A stretch of DNA of 64,000 nucleotides from Paenibacillus glycanilyticus (GTDB lineage: Bacteria > Bacillota > Bacilli > Paenibacillales > Paenibacillaceae): positions 186,001-250,000 of the forward strand of contig NZ_JAMBNP010000002.1 in the NCBI RefSeq assembly GCF_023715145.1, read 5' to 3'. Position numbers and translations under genes: made by a program. The notes under the pieces were generated by a model. The model saw nothing but the letters and a program-made list of their open reading frames with translations. It made no database searches and had not been told where the DNA came from. Below, piece after piece: positions 53,934-62,053 of this stretch (position 1 is the stretch's first letter; the number at the start of each line of letters is the position of its first letter).

Positions 53934-54677
53934 GTGAACACGACTTATACCGCTCCTCTAGCTCCCCTGTCGGTAGAACAAATCGAATTTTTCAAGAAAA
54001 ATGGATACCTGTTATGGAAGAAAGGCATGTCCAGCGATTTGATCGATGCCTTTAACGGACACATATACGATATCAGAAACCAGTCGCCTATGCCCGAGTG
54101 GGCAGCCTGCGAGGAGTCGAAGAAGTATTCGCTTCGCCTCTTTAATTCGCATAAGCATGACAGCATATCCAGACAGCTGATGAAGCATACGCTTGTGCGC
54201 GGAGCGCTGGCGCAACTGATGGGCAAAGAAGCGGTTTGCGTGCAAAGCATGTATTTCTACAAAGAGCCGGGCTCACCGGGACAGGCTGCTCATCAGGATT
54301 ATTACTATATTAAAAATGATCCGATGACGATGATAGCGGCATGGACGGCAATGGAGGATTTGATCGATATCGAGAACGGCTGCTTGTGGGTGATGCCGGG
54401 TACCCATAAGCTGGGGCTGCTGCCGCACGGATCGGTCAAAAACATCGAAGAGCATGAGCCTTGGACCGAAGAGACGGAAGGCGTGGATACGAGCAAGCAA
54501 ATACCGGTCGTGATGGAGAAAGGCGATATTTTGTTTTTCAGCGAGCTGCTCATCCATTCCTCGGGCAAGAACCGGAGCAAGGACAGATGGCGCCGCTCCT
54601 ATGTCTGCCATTACATTCGCGAGGATTCTCATGTGCTTCACCGGGAAGATCTGCGCCGGAAATATCCATTATATTAG
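53934..54677 (+). CDS. Phytanoyl-CoA dioxygenase (PhyH) family protein
   Basis: 247 residues. The Fe(II)/2-oxoglutarate facial triad is visible: His120 and Asp122 (AAHQDYY) and His208 (LIHSSGKN). The Arg residues in DRWRRSY about 12 positions on are suited to bind 2-oxoglutarate. Bacterial PhyH enzymes hydroxylate many small molecules, including ectoine and halogenated or phosphonate substrates, so no substrate is assigned. The start is GTG behind AAAGGAG; no in-frame ATG is available nearby. It is divergent from the AraC regulator. Confidence 0.85.
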   Translation: MNTTYTAPLAPLSVEQIEFFKKNGYLLWKKGMSSDLIDAFNGHIYDIRNQSPMPEWAACEESKKYSLRLFNSHKHDSISRQLMKHTLVRGALAQLMGKEAVCVQSMYFYKEPGSPGQAAHQDYYYIKNDPMTMIAAWTAMEDLIDIENGCLWVMPGTHKLGLLPHGSVKNIEEHEPWTEETEGVDTSKQIPVVMEKGDILFFSELLIHSSGKNRSKDRWRRSYVCHYIREDSHVLHREDLRRKYPLY

Positions 54678-54686
54678 AGACACGTT

Positions 54687-54712
54687 AGGGAGCTGGAAAG
54701 CTCTCTTCTTTT
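54687..54712 (+). terminator. Terminator after the PhyH gene
   Basis: AGGGAGCT and AGCTCTCT pair with one G-T pair around a GGAA loop, followed by TCTTTTT. Confidence 0.75.
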
Positions 54713-54774
54713 TGCGTATAATTAGTTTACAACCGTAACGGTTTACAAACATAACTAAAGAAGGTGTCATTATC

Positions 54775-55200
54775 ATGGCAGCAGATTCGATGGACATTTA
54801 CCAGTCTTTCTTCCGAATAACCAGGCAGCTGAAGAAGCTGGCCTTTCACAGTGCGGCTAATCTGGGAGTGACCGTTCACCAGATCAACATTTTGGAGTCG
54901 GTGCGGCTAAATCCGGGACGGAAGCAGAAGGAGCTGACGGAGCAGCTGGTGTTCGCCAAAAGCCGTGTCAGCGTGCACATTGATCAGCTTGTCGAGAAGG
55001 GTCTAATTATCCGGGAGCCTTCCGAGCAGGACCGGAGAGAGATCCAGCTGTTTATTACGACTGCCGGGGAAGAGCTGTGCCTTCTCTATAATCAGGAAGC
55101 GGCCTCGTATAAGGCCTTGAGCGGTGCGCTCGAGCAACTGTCTTCCGATGATGTCGAGAAGCTGCATCAGCTTCATCAGCAGATCTTGAGCCATTTGTAG
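54775..55200 (+). CDS. MarR-family regulator of the adjacent ABC exporter
   Basis: 141 residues. The winged helix is GRKQKELTEQLVFAKSRVSVHIDQLVEKGLIIREPSEQDRREIQLFIT, with the DRRE wing intact. It lies 17 bases upstream of an ABC exporter gene on the same strand, so it is probably the autorepressor of a drug- or lipid-responsive operon. A GAAGGTGT site precedes the ATG. Confidence 0.87.
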   Translation: MAADSMDIYQSFFRITRQLKKLAFHSAANLGVTVHQINILESVRLNPGRKQKELTEQLVFAKSRVSVHIDQLVEKGLIIREPSEQDRREIQLFITTAGEELCLLYNQEAASYKALSGALEQLSSDDVEKLHQLHQQILSHL

Positions 55201-55217
55201 AGAGAGAAGGGATCCCA

Positions 55218-57035
55218 ATGTCCAAAATGTACGGGGGACCAGGGTTTAACAAAATGAAATACGACGACGGGACGAAGCCGAACATTACGAAAGCGATGCT
55301 GGCCCGGATCTCCGCCTATTTTATCCCCTATTGGAAGCAAACCGTTATTGTTCTGTTTATTTTGCTGCTCACCTCGGGACTGGGGCTTTTGCCGCCTATC
55401 TTTATTCAGCACATCGTAGACGATGCGCTGCCGAATAAAGATATGAGGCTGCTTCTGGAGCTGGTGCTGGTCTCGCTGGCGGCAACTATCGCATCCGGCC
55501 TTCTTGGCGTCCTGCAGAGCTATCTCAATTCCTATATCTCGCAAAACATTGTATATGATATGAAAAATCAAATGTACCGCCATCTGCAGAAGATGCCCAT
55601 GCAGTTCTACTCAAATGTGAAGCAGGGCGAGGTCATTACAAGAATGACCAGCGATATTTCCGGAATACAAGGCGTGTTTAACAGCACCGTCGTGAATTTC
55701 GCCAGCAATTTGTTTATCCTGGTGACAACGCTTGGCACGTTGTTCGTCATGAACTGGAAGCTGGCCATATTGGGGCTGTGCGTCATCCCGCTCTTCCTGG
55801 TTCCTACGCGAAAAATGGGCCGAGTCCGCTGGAAAATCGCCAAGCAGACCCAGGAGAAGATGTCCGAGCAGAATCACATAATCCAGGAAACGCTTAGTAT
55901 CAGCGGCTATCTTCTGATGAAGCTGTTCACGAAGGAACGGAAGGAATACGAGGGCTTCAAAGCGGTTAACGGCGAATCGACCCGTCTGCAGATCCGGGAA
56001 TCGATGGCTGGCCGCTGGTTTATGATGCTGCTATCCACCTTCACGAGTATCGGACCCATGCTCATCTACTTGTACGGGGGTTACTTATTTATACAAGGCG
56101 AGATCACGATCGGGGCTATTATCAGCTTTGTTGCTTTGCTGGGTCGGATATACGGCCCGTTTGGGCAAATGACCAACCTGTACGTCGATATTAACCGTTC
56201 GATTGCGCTGTTTGAACGGATCTTTGATTACTTCGACATGGAGCCGGTAATAGCGAACAAGGAGGGATCTCGACCGGTCGATATTACCGGACGGGACATC
56301 GTGTTTGAGGATGTGAGTTTTGCCTACCAGAAAGACAAGCAGGCTTTGCAGCATATTTCCTTTACGGCTGCCGCAGGAACGATGACCGCCCTTGTTGGGC
56401 CAAGCGGAGCGGGGAAGACGACGATTACGAATTTGCTGCCGCGTCTCTATGAGCGTAGTTCCGGCAGCATTCGAATCGGCGGCACGGATATCCGGGAGAT
56501 GACGCTGGAGTCGCTCCGGTCCCAGATTGGCTTGGTTACGCAGGACAGCTATTTGTTTAACGGAACAATCCGGGAGAATGTCATGTATGCAAGCGACACG
56601 GCAACGGAAGAAGAAATGCAGGAAGCCTGCAAAGCGGCCTACATCCATGATTTTATAATGGAGCTGCCGGAGGGCTATGATACGGTTGTCGGCAACCGCG
56701 GCATGAAGCTGTCGGGCGGAGAGAAGCAGAGAATCTCCATCGCGAGAGTTCTGCTCAAGAATCCGGCGGTTATCATTATGGATGAGGCTACTTCTTCGCT
56801 AGATACCGTATCGGAGTACTATATTCAGAAGGCAATGAGCGTTCTGTTGCAGAATAAGACTAGTATCGTAATTGCGCACCGGTTGTCTACCATTATGGCG
56901 GCCGATCAGATTCTTGTCTTACAGGACGGGACAATTGTGGAAGAAGGGCGTCACGAGGAGCTGCTTAAGCTGGACGGAATATACAAAGACTTGCATGCCA
57001 AGCAGTTTAGGCAGCCGGAAAAGGAGGAGCTATGA
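55218..57035 (+). CDS. ABC exporter with fused membrane and ATPase domains (MsbA/LmrA type)
   Basis: 605 residues. Residues 1-340 contain six predicted membrane helices and the usual IVYDMKNQMYRHLQKMPMQFY coupling segment. The ATPase domain has Walker A GPSGAGKTT (about 394), the Q-loop in GLVTQDSYLF, the signature LSGGEKQR (about 498), Walker B VIIMDEATSS (about 520), and the switch IVIAHRLST. It would act as a homodimeric exporter of drugs or lipids. It is co-transcribed with the MarR regulator upstream and overlaps the DUF1697 gene downstream by 4 bases. Confidence 0.92.
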   Translation: MSKMYGGPGFNKMKYDDGTKPNITKAMLARISAYFIPYWKQTVIVLFILLLTSGLGLLPPIFIQHIVDDALPNKDMRLLLELVLVSLAATIASGLLGVLQSYLNSYISQNIVYDMKNQMYRHLQKMPMQFYSNVKQGEVITRMTSDISGIQGVFNSTVVNFASNLFILVTTLGTLFVMNWKLAILGLCVIPLFLVPTRKMGRVRWKIAKQTQEKMSEQNHIIQETLSISGYLLMKLFTKERKEYEGFKAVNGESTRLQIRESMAGRWFMMLLSTFTSIGPMLIYLYGGYLFIQGEITIGAIISFVALLGRIYGPFGQMTNLYVDINRSIALFERIFDYFDMEPVIANKEGSRPVDITGRDIVFEDVSFAYQKDKQALQHISFTAAAGTMTALVGPSGAGKTTITNLLPRLYERSSGSIRIGGTDIREMTLESLRSQIGLVTQDSYLFNGTIRENVMYASDTATEEEMQEACKAAYIHDFIMELPEGYDTVVGNRGMKLSGGEKQRISIARVLLKNPAVIIMDEATSSLDTVSEYYIQKAMSVLLQNKTSIVIAHRLSTIMAADQILVLQDGTIVEEGRHEELLKLDGIYKDLHAKQFRQPEKEEL

Positions 57036-57598
57036 ACGTATGGATCGCATTGCTGCGCGGCATTAACGTCGGCGGAAAAAACAAGATCAAGATGGCGGAT
57101 TTGAGAGAGGCGCTCGCCTCTATCGGATTAAGGGATATTCAGACATATATTCAAAGCGGCAATATATTGTTCAAGTCGGATGAGGATGAAGCGATGCTCC
57201 GCGGACGGGTCGAGCGGCAGATTGAAGCCGTATTTGGCCTGCAGATCAAAGTAATGCTGCGGACCGCTGAAGAGATGCGCGCCATTGCGGCTAGCTGTCC
57301 GTTTACGGCCGAACAGCTTGCCCAAGCGGCGGCGAGCGCGCAGGGAGAATCCTTGTATGTTTCGATGATGCTCGAAGAGCCGAAGGCCGACCAGCTTGAG
57401 AAGCTTCGCTCGTTTGAGACGGAGGAGGAAATCTTCGGCAGCAAGGGACGGGATTTGTACCTGCTGTTTTATCAAACGGTTCGAAATTCCAAGCTTGCGG
57501 TCAAAGCCGATAAGCTTGGCGTACATGCTACGGTCCGCAACTGGAATACGATTAACAAGCTTGTATCGCTGGCTGATGCCATGGAAGCGGAAGCCTAG
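57032..57598 (+). CDS. DUF1697 family protein
   Basis: 188 residues. The N-terminus NVWIALLRGINVGGKNKIKMADLREALASIG and the segment IQTYIQSGNILFKSDED are the defining features of DUF1697. The remainder is alpha/beta without recognised catalytic residues. The biochemical role of the family is not known. Its ATG overlaps the ABC exporter stop (ATGA), so it is translated with the MarR-exporter operon, though its part there is unclear. Confidence 0.85.
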   Translation: MNVWIALLRGINVGGKNKIKMADLREALASIGLRDIQTYIQSGNILFKSDEDEAMLRGRVERQIEAVFGLQIKVMLRTAEEMRAIAASCPFTAEQLAQAAASAQGESLYVSMMLEEPKADQLEKLRSFETEEEIFGSKGRDLYLLFYQTVRNSKLAVKADKLGVHATVRNWNTINKLVSLADAMEAEA

Positions 57599-57615
57599 AG
57601 CGGATATGCCTTAAG

Positions 57616-57650
57616 AAGCCTCCAATCGCAATGGATTTGGAGGCTTTTGT
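57616..57650. terminator. Bidirectional terminator between the DUF1697 gene and the SDR
   Basis: AAGCCTCCAA and TTGGAGGCTT form a 10-bp stem with an 11-base loop, with T-rich flanks, between convergent genes. Confidence 0.75.
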
Positions 57651-57655
57651 CTGTT

Positions 57656-58555
57656 TTATGTCTCCGTCATAACGCCGCCGTTCACATGCAGCACCTGGCC
57701 GGTCACAAACGAGGAGTCATCGGATGCAAGGTAAATATAAGTCGGGGCCAGCTCGAACGGCTGACCGGCACGTTTCATCGGCGTCTCCAGACCAAAGGTT
57801 TTGACATATTCGGCCGAGTAGCTCGATACGATGAGCGGTGTCCAGATGGGGCCGGGAGCAACGGCGTTAACCCGAATGCCGCAGCTAACGAGCTGAAGGG
57901 ATAAAGAACGGGTGAATGAGACAATGGCGCCTTTGGTTGATGAATAGTCAACGAGCAAAGGGGCTCCTGCGTAGGCTGTAACCGAAGCGGTGCTGATAAT
58001 GGAGCTTCCGGGCTTAAGATGCGGCAGCGCGGCTTTCGTCAAATAGAAGTGAGGGAAGATATTTGTCCGGTACGTATCCTCGAGCTGCTCGTTTGTAATG
58101 TCGAGGATGCATTTTTGCGGGAATTGCACCCCTTGATTTAATACGAGAATATCCAGGCATCCATAGCTGTCGATCGTCTTTTGCACGATTTCAGCCGAAA
58201 ACTCCGGCTTCCTAAGATCACCCTCGATCAGCAGGCAGCGTCCACCGTATTGCTCCACCATTTGCTTCGTCGCAAGCGCATCCTCGCGCTCGTATAAGTA
58301 GACGATAACCACGTTTGCGCCTTCCTTGGAAAAACCGATGGCAACGGCGCGGCCAATTCCGCTGTCGCCGCCCGTAATGATCGCAACCTTGCCTTTCAGC
58401 TTCCCGCTGCCCTTGTATTCCGGATTATCCGAAATCGGGGTCGGCTGCATGAGATACTCGAGACCGGGCTGCCGGTCCTGATGCTGAGGCGGGAAAGTAA
58501 CGGGTACCTGTTTACACTTGGTTTCCTGGCTAAAGTACGGGTATATGGGAATCAT
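57656..58555 (-). CDS. Short-chain dehydrogenase of the YhdF/YdaD group
   Basis: 299 residues. A 40-residue N-terminal extension rich in Pro/Gln (HQDRQPGLEYLMQPTP) is typical of the general-stress SDR group of Bacillales. The cofactor loop is ITGGDSGIGRAVA and the catalytic YSSTKGAIVSF pair is intact. The usual NNAG is replaced by LNQGVQ. The sequence after it (FPQKCILDITNEQLEDTYRTNIFPHF) is otherwise regular. A TTGGAGGAG site precedes the ATG. It stands alone; a stress-related alcohol or aldehyde substrate is likely but unproven. Confidence 0.85.
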   Translation of the reverse strand: MIPIYPYFSQETKCKQVPVTFPPQHQDRQPGLEYLMQPTPISDNPEYKGSGKLKGKVAIITGGDSGIGRAVAIGFSKEGANVVIVYLYEREDALATKQMVEQYGGRCLLIEGDLRKPEFSAEIVQKTIDSYGCLDILVLNQGVQFPQKCILDITNEQLEDTYRTNIFPHFYLTKAALPHLKPGSSIISTASVTAYAGAPLLVDYSSTKGAIVSFTRSLSLQLVSCGIRVNAVAPGPIWTPLIVSSYSAEYVKTFGLETPMKRAGQPFELAPTYIYLASDDSSFVTGQVLHVNGGVMTET

Positions 58556-58626
58556 GCTGCTCCTCCAAACAGAAAAGTTAATATAGGATATTCACCTATT
58601 CCTTGCGAGGTGTTATGTTCGCCCAT

Positions 58627-58654
58627 ACCATTGCATGGGTATCCACATACTCTA
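58627..58654 (+). promoter_or_regulatory. Sigma-K promoter of the Gly/Trp/Pro-rich gene
   Basis: AC (58627-58628), a 17-bp spacer, then CATACTCTA (58646-58654). This matches every defined base of the sigma-K consensus as I recall it, AC-N16-17-CATANNNTA. It lies 43 bases upstream of the gene, which starts at 58697 after an AAAGGAG site. Confidence 0.65.
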
Positions 58655-58696
58655 ACGCAGGCATTAAATTACTTTTCTGAAAAGGAGTAATTTCAA

Positions 58697-58999
58697 ATGA
58701 CGAAAAATAATCGGGGATTTATTCCTCCGGGTCAGGGCGGATTTATTCAGCCCGTACAGCCATGGGGCTGGCAGCAACCTTGGGGCTGGGGGCAGCCCCC
58801 GCGTCCGCCATGGTGGGGCTGGGGACCACCTCCACGTCCGCCATGGGGCTGGGGAGGCCAAGGCTGGGGAGGTCAAGGCTGGGGAGGCCAAGGATGGGGT
58901 CCAGGTTTTGGTCCAGGGGGACCAGGAGGTCCTGGTGGCCCTGGACCGGGAGGTCCCGGAGGTCCGCCGCCGGGTCCAAGGATTAGCCGAAATAAATAA
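58697..58999 (+). CDS. Gly/Trp/Pro-rich low-complexity protein, probable spore-layer component
   Basis: 100 residues. After a short basic start (MTKNNRGFIPPGQGGF) it consists of PWGW/PPRPP blocks, three GGQGW repeats encoded by 15-bp tandem repeats (58850-58895), and a GPGGPGG collagen-like tail ending ISRNK. There is no signal peptide. The composition resembles small coat or exosporium proteins, and the perfect sigma-K promoter places its expression in the late mother cell. AAAAGGAG precedes the ATG and a strong terminator follows, so it is a real gene despite low complexity. No known family is assigned. Confidence 0.75.
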   Translation: MTKNNRGFIPPGQGGFIQPVQPWGWQQPWGWGQPPRPPWWGWGPPPRPPWGWGGQGWGGQGWGGQGWGPGFGPGGPGGPGGPGPGGPGGPPPGPRISRNK

Positions 59000-59007
59000 A
59001 TGAACGT

Positions 59008-59039
59008 AAAGAAGCCGTTCCTTAATGGGCGGCTTCTTT
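59008..59039. terminator. Bidirectional terminator between the GW-rich gene and the LysR gene
   Basis: AAAGAAGCCG and CGGCTTCTTT form a 10-bp perfect stem with a 12-base loop between convergent genes. Confidence 0.78.
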
Positions 59040-59045
59040 CATTTG

Positions 59046-59942
59046 TTATAGGTCATGGCGCGGACGCAGCGTCTCGCGAGCGAAGCCAATCCACTCCCGC
59101 GCAGCGAACGACAGATAGCCATTCCGGCGCCAGATCATGGCCAGATGCCAAGGGATGCTCGGAGAGGTGAGCGGGATGGCGCGCAGACGCTTCTGATCGA
59201 GCTCTCCGCAGATCGCTTCGGGCAGCAGGGCGATGCCGAGATTAGCCGCCACCATTTCGCTGATGAAATCCCATTGGGTGCTTTTGTAGACGACATCCGG
59301 CTGAAATCCAAGCTTCTCGCATTCGGCAATAATCCGGTCATGCAGCGTAAAGTCCTCATGGAACAGCAGGAAAGGCTCGTCCTTCAGTTCAATAAGCGAT
59401 GCTTCATCCCGGTCCGCAAGCCTGTGGGAGAGAGGAATCACCAGCATCAGGCTTTGCCTTACAAAGCAAAACGATTCAAACTTTTCCTCGTTTGTCGGCA
59501 GCAGGATGACCCCGATATCCAGTTCCCCGGAGCCGACGTAAGCTTCAACTTTTTTGGCGCCATGCTCAAACAATTGCATGGTTATCTTTGGATACTTCTC
59601 CCTGAACTGACCGATAATACGCGGGAAGAAGCTTACGCCAACCATAGGAGGAAGACCAATCCGGATATGGCCGGCCTTCAGCTCCATTAACTCGGACAAG
59701 CGCGAATTCATTTGGCTGAACGACTGAACCATTTGCTGCGCTTGCGTCAGCAGAATGGAGCCGGCATCGGTCAACGCGATTTTTTTGCCGACACGCTCGA
59801 ACAAGACGACGCCAAGCTCCTCTTCGAGGTTCTTGATCATCTTGCTGATCGTCGGCTGAGTGATGTAGAGGGATTGAGCGGCTTTCGTAAAGCTCTGGAA
59901 GCGGGCAGCTTCCACAAAATATTGCAAATGTCGGATATCCAA
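59046..59942 (-). CDS. LysR-family regulator, divergent from cidAB (CidR-like)
   Basis: 298 residues. The N-terminal HTH is DIRHLQYFVEAARFQSFTKAAQSLYITQPTISKMIKNLEEELGVVLFERVG, nearly consensus for LysR, and a co-inducer domain with HIRIGLPPMVG follows. In Bacillus subtilis and Staphylococcus aureus a LysR regulator (YwbI, CidR) lies beside and divergent from the cid genes, as here. It should activate the cidAB genes in response to acetate-type overflow metabolism. The spacing to cidA is about 110 bp. Confidence 0.85.
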   Translation of the reverse strand: MDIRHLQYFVEAARFQSFTKAAQSLYITQPTISKMIKNLEEELGVVLFERVGKKIALTDAGSILLTQAQQMVQSFSQMNSRLSELMELKAGHIRIGLPPMVGVSFFPRIIGQFREKYPKITMQLFEHGAKKVEAYVGSGELDIGVILLPTNEEKFESFCFVRQSLMLVIPLSHRLADRDEASLIELKDEPFLLFHEDFTLHDRIIAECEKLGFQPDVVYKSTQWDFISEMVAANLGIALLPEAICGELDQKRLRAIPLTSPSIPWHLAMIWRRNGYLSFAAREWIGFARETLRPRHDL

Positions 59943-59973
59943 GCGTCAGCTTCTCCTTATCCATAGATAAATG

Positions 59974-59988
59974 GAATGAAAACCATTC
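59974..59988. promoter_or_regulatory. Candidate LysR box between the LysR and cidA genes
   Basis: GAATG-AAAAC-CATTC is a 15-bp inverted repeat with 5-base arms, the size of a standard LysR box. It lies in the divergent promoter region, where LysR proteins usually bind. Confidence 0.4.
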
Positions 59989-60051
59989 TGTAAATGTATT
60001 TTACCTATGAGAATGGCTGCTGTACACTTCCATTAAAGGGAGTTGGCCGTT

Positions 60052-60423
60052 ATGCGCTACTTGGTGAAATTAATCTTACAGATTTTGTTCTTTATCGGAT
60101 TGTCCTGGCTGATGAACCGGCTTGCCGAGTGGCTTCATCTGCCTGTTCCCGGAAGCGTTCTGGGCATGCTTCTGCTGTTTATCTTGCTTCAGGCAAGGAT
60201 TATTCCGCGCAGATTCGTTGAGTCCGGCTCGGATTGGCTGATTGCAACCATGCTGCTTTTCTTTATCCCGCCTGCTGTTGGCATCATCGGATACCGTCAG
60301 CTTATCTTAAGCTCCGGCGTTCAGATTGCCCTGGTTATTGCATTGGGCACGATTATCGTTATGCTGTGCAGCGGACTTGTAGCGCAGCAGGTAGCGAAGC
60401 GGAAAGGGGGAACGCACGGATGA
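60052..60423 (+). CDS. cidA: CidA/LrgA-family holin-like membrane protein
   Basis: 123 residues with four predicted helices. The LHLPVPGSVLGMLLLFILL segment and DWLIATMLLFFIPPAVGI are standard for the CidA/LrgA family. CidA proteins influence murein hydrolase activity, cell lysis and pyruvate/acetate flux. The ATG at 60052 follows GGGAG; a TTG 9 bases earlier is also in frame but overlaps that site. It overlaps cidB by 4 bases. Confidence 0.88.
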   Translation: MRYLVKLILQILFFIGLSWLMNRLAEWLHLPVPGSVLGMLLLFILLQARIIPRRFVESGSDWLIATMLLFFIPPAVGIIGYRQLILSSGVQIALVIALGTIIVMLCSGLVAQQVAKRKGGTHG

Positions 60424-61094
60424 TGACCGCCGCGGCAAGTTTACTTACTACGGTTATCGTATATCTGCTTGCCAAAAAGCTACACCGGCATAAACCGCAT
60501 ATGCTGCTCTCTCCGTTAATTCTGACGCCAGCTGTTCTGATCCTGCTATTGGCGGTGACAAGAACCAGTTATGCCGACTATAATGCGGGCGCGCATTGGT
60601 TGTCCGATATGCTTGGACCGGCCACCATAGCGTTTGCTATTCCGTTATCCCGGCATTTTGATCTCATCAAGAAGCATGCGGCGCAGATTATCGTCAGCGT
60701 ATTAACCGGCTCTGCGGCAGCCGTCGCGTCTTCCTTATGGCTGGCAAAAGGATTGGGATTAAACGAAAAAATCATTTACAGTCTAATCCCGCATTCCGCT
60801 ACGACCCCAATTGCGATGAATGTCTCCCAGTCGATTGGCGGCATTCCGACGATTACGGCTGTTGCCGTAATGGTGACGGGGATATTTGGCTCCTTGATCG
60901 GGCCTCCGATTATTCGTCTGTTCCGTATCCGCAATGATGTCGCTCGCGGTGTCCTGCTGGGAACTAGCGCGCACGGGGCAGGGACTTCCAAGGCATTTGA
61001 GCTGGGCAGCATTTCCGGCACCGTATCGAGCGTGTCGATGATCCTGACCGCAATTATTACCTTATTCCTGACGCCGCTGCTGATAGGGAATTAG
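60420..61094 (+). CDS. cidB: CidB/LrgB-family membrane protein
   Basis: About 224 residues with six or more predicted helices. The segments DYNAGAHWLSDMLGPATIAFAIPLSRH, LIPHSATTPIAMNVSQSIGG and GTSAHGAGTSKAFELG are family signatures. The protein works with CidA. The ATG at 60420 overlaps the cidA stop and is followed by a second ATG; either may be used. AAAGGGGGAAC precedes it. A DMT gene follows 17 bases later. Confidence 0.88.
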   Translation: MMTAAASLLTTVIVYLLAKKLHRHKPHMLLSPLILTPAVLILLLAVTRTSYADYNAGAHWLSDMLGPATIAFAIPLSRHFDLIKKHAAQIIVSVLTGSAAAVASSLWLAKGLGLNEKIIYSLIPHSATTPIAMNVSQSIGGIPTITAVAVMVTGIFGSLIGPPIIRLFRIRNDVARGVLLGTSAHGAGTSKAFELGSISGTVSSVSMILTAIITLFLTPLLIGN

Positions 61095-61111
61095 AGGAGG
61101 AGTATTTTTTC

Positions 61112-62011
61112 GTGAAAAAACGATCCAAACAGCAAACCTTTCTGCTGATATTATTTCTGGTGCTGGTATGGGGCATTAACTGGCCTTTATCGAAATATGC
61201 GCTGGACTATATGCCGCCGGTTCTTTTCTCGGGAGTCAGGACGCTGCTTGGCGGATTGCTGCTTCTTGGGGCGGCGCTTCCGAGATACCGTCGTCTGCGG
61301 TTCAAGCAGACCTGGTACATCTATGTCGTCTCCGCAGTCGTAAATGTTGTCCTGTACTATGGTCTGCAGACGATGGGAATTCAATATTTGCCTGCCGGAC
61401 TATTCTCGGCAATTGTTTTCCTCCAGCCTGTGCTGGTCGGCTTATTCTCATGGTTATGGCTCGGGGAATTCATGAACGGATTAAAAGTAACGGGCTTGGT
61501 TCTGGGGTTTGCCGGTGTAGGCGTTATTTCCAGCGGAGCGAGCGGCGCTTCCGGCCATATTTCGGCAGCCGGCATTCTGCTGGCGCTTGGATCGGCGCTT
61601 AGCTGGGCGCTTGGGACCATATTCGTGAAGAAAACAAGCGCAAAAGTAGATAACATCTGGCTTGTTACCCTGCAGCTAATAATGGGCGGCGTATTTATGA
61701 CCGGACTTGGATCCATGACGGAGAGCTGGTCCGAGGTGGAGTGGAGTGCCGGTTTTATCGCGAGCTTGTTATTTATCTCGATCTTTGTCATCGCTCTTGG
61801 CTGGCTTGTCTTCTACAAGCTGATGGATTCGGGGGAAGCGAGCAAGGTGGCATCCTTCACCTTCCTTATCCCGCTTGTCGCTATCTTGATCGGAACGATG
61901 TTCCTGCATGAGCCGTTCACGTATTCGCTTCTCATCGGGCTTGTGCTGGTGCTTGGCAGCATTTATCTGGTGAACCGGCCGAGGCGTCTTCGGGCTATGC
62001 CCGGTTCGTAA
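61112..62011 (+). CDS. EamA/DMT-family transporter
   Basis: 299 residues with ten predicted helices in two EamA halves. The N-terminal VLVWGINWPLSKYALDYMPPVLFSGVR and the repeated G-x-x-L-x-W-S-x-G-x-x-F-V-K-K pattern (SALSWALGTIFVKK) are typical. Members export amino acids or other metabolites. The start is GTG behind GAGGAGGAG. It follows cidB by 17 bases and may be co-transcribed. The C-terminus has RPRRLRAMPGS. Confidence 0.86.
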   Translation: MKKRSKQQTFLLILFLVLVWGINWPLSKYALDYMPPVLFSGVRTLLGGLLLLGAALPRYRRLRFKQTWYIYVVSAVVNVVLYYGLQTMGIQYLPAGLFSAIVFLQPVLVGLFSWLWLGEFMNGLKVTGLVLGFAGVGVISSGASGASGHISAAGILLALGSALSWALGTIFVKKTSAKVDNIWLVTLQLIMGGVFMTGLGSMTESWSEVEWSAGFIASLLFISIFVIALGWLVFYKLMDSGEASKVASFTFLIPLVAILIGTMFLHEPFTYSLLIGLVLVLGSIYLVNRPRRLRAMPGS

Positions 62012-62025
62012 CTATTCTTAAAAGG

Positions 62026-62053
62026 AAAACCCGCCTATCGGAGGCGGGTTTTT
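62026..62053. terminator. Bidirectional terminator between the DMT gene and the XRE regulator
   Basis: AAAACCCGCCT and AGGCGGGTTTT form an 11-bp stem with a 5-base loop. It overlaps the final codons of the minus-strand regulator. Confidence 0.8.
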
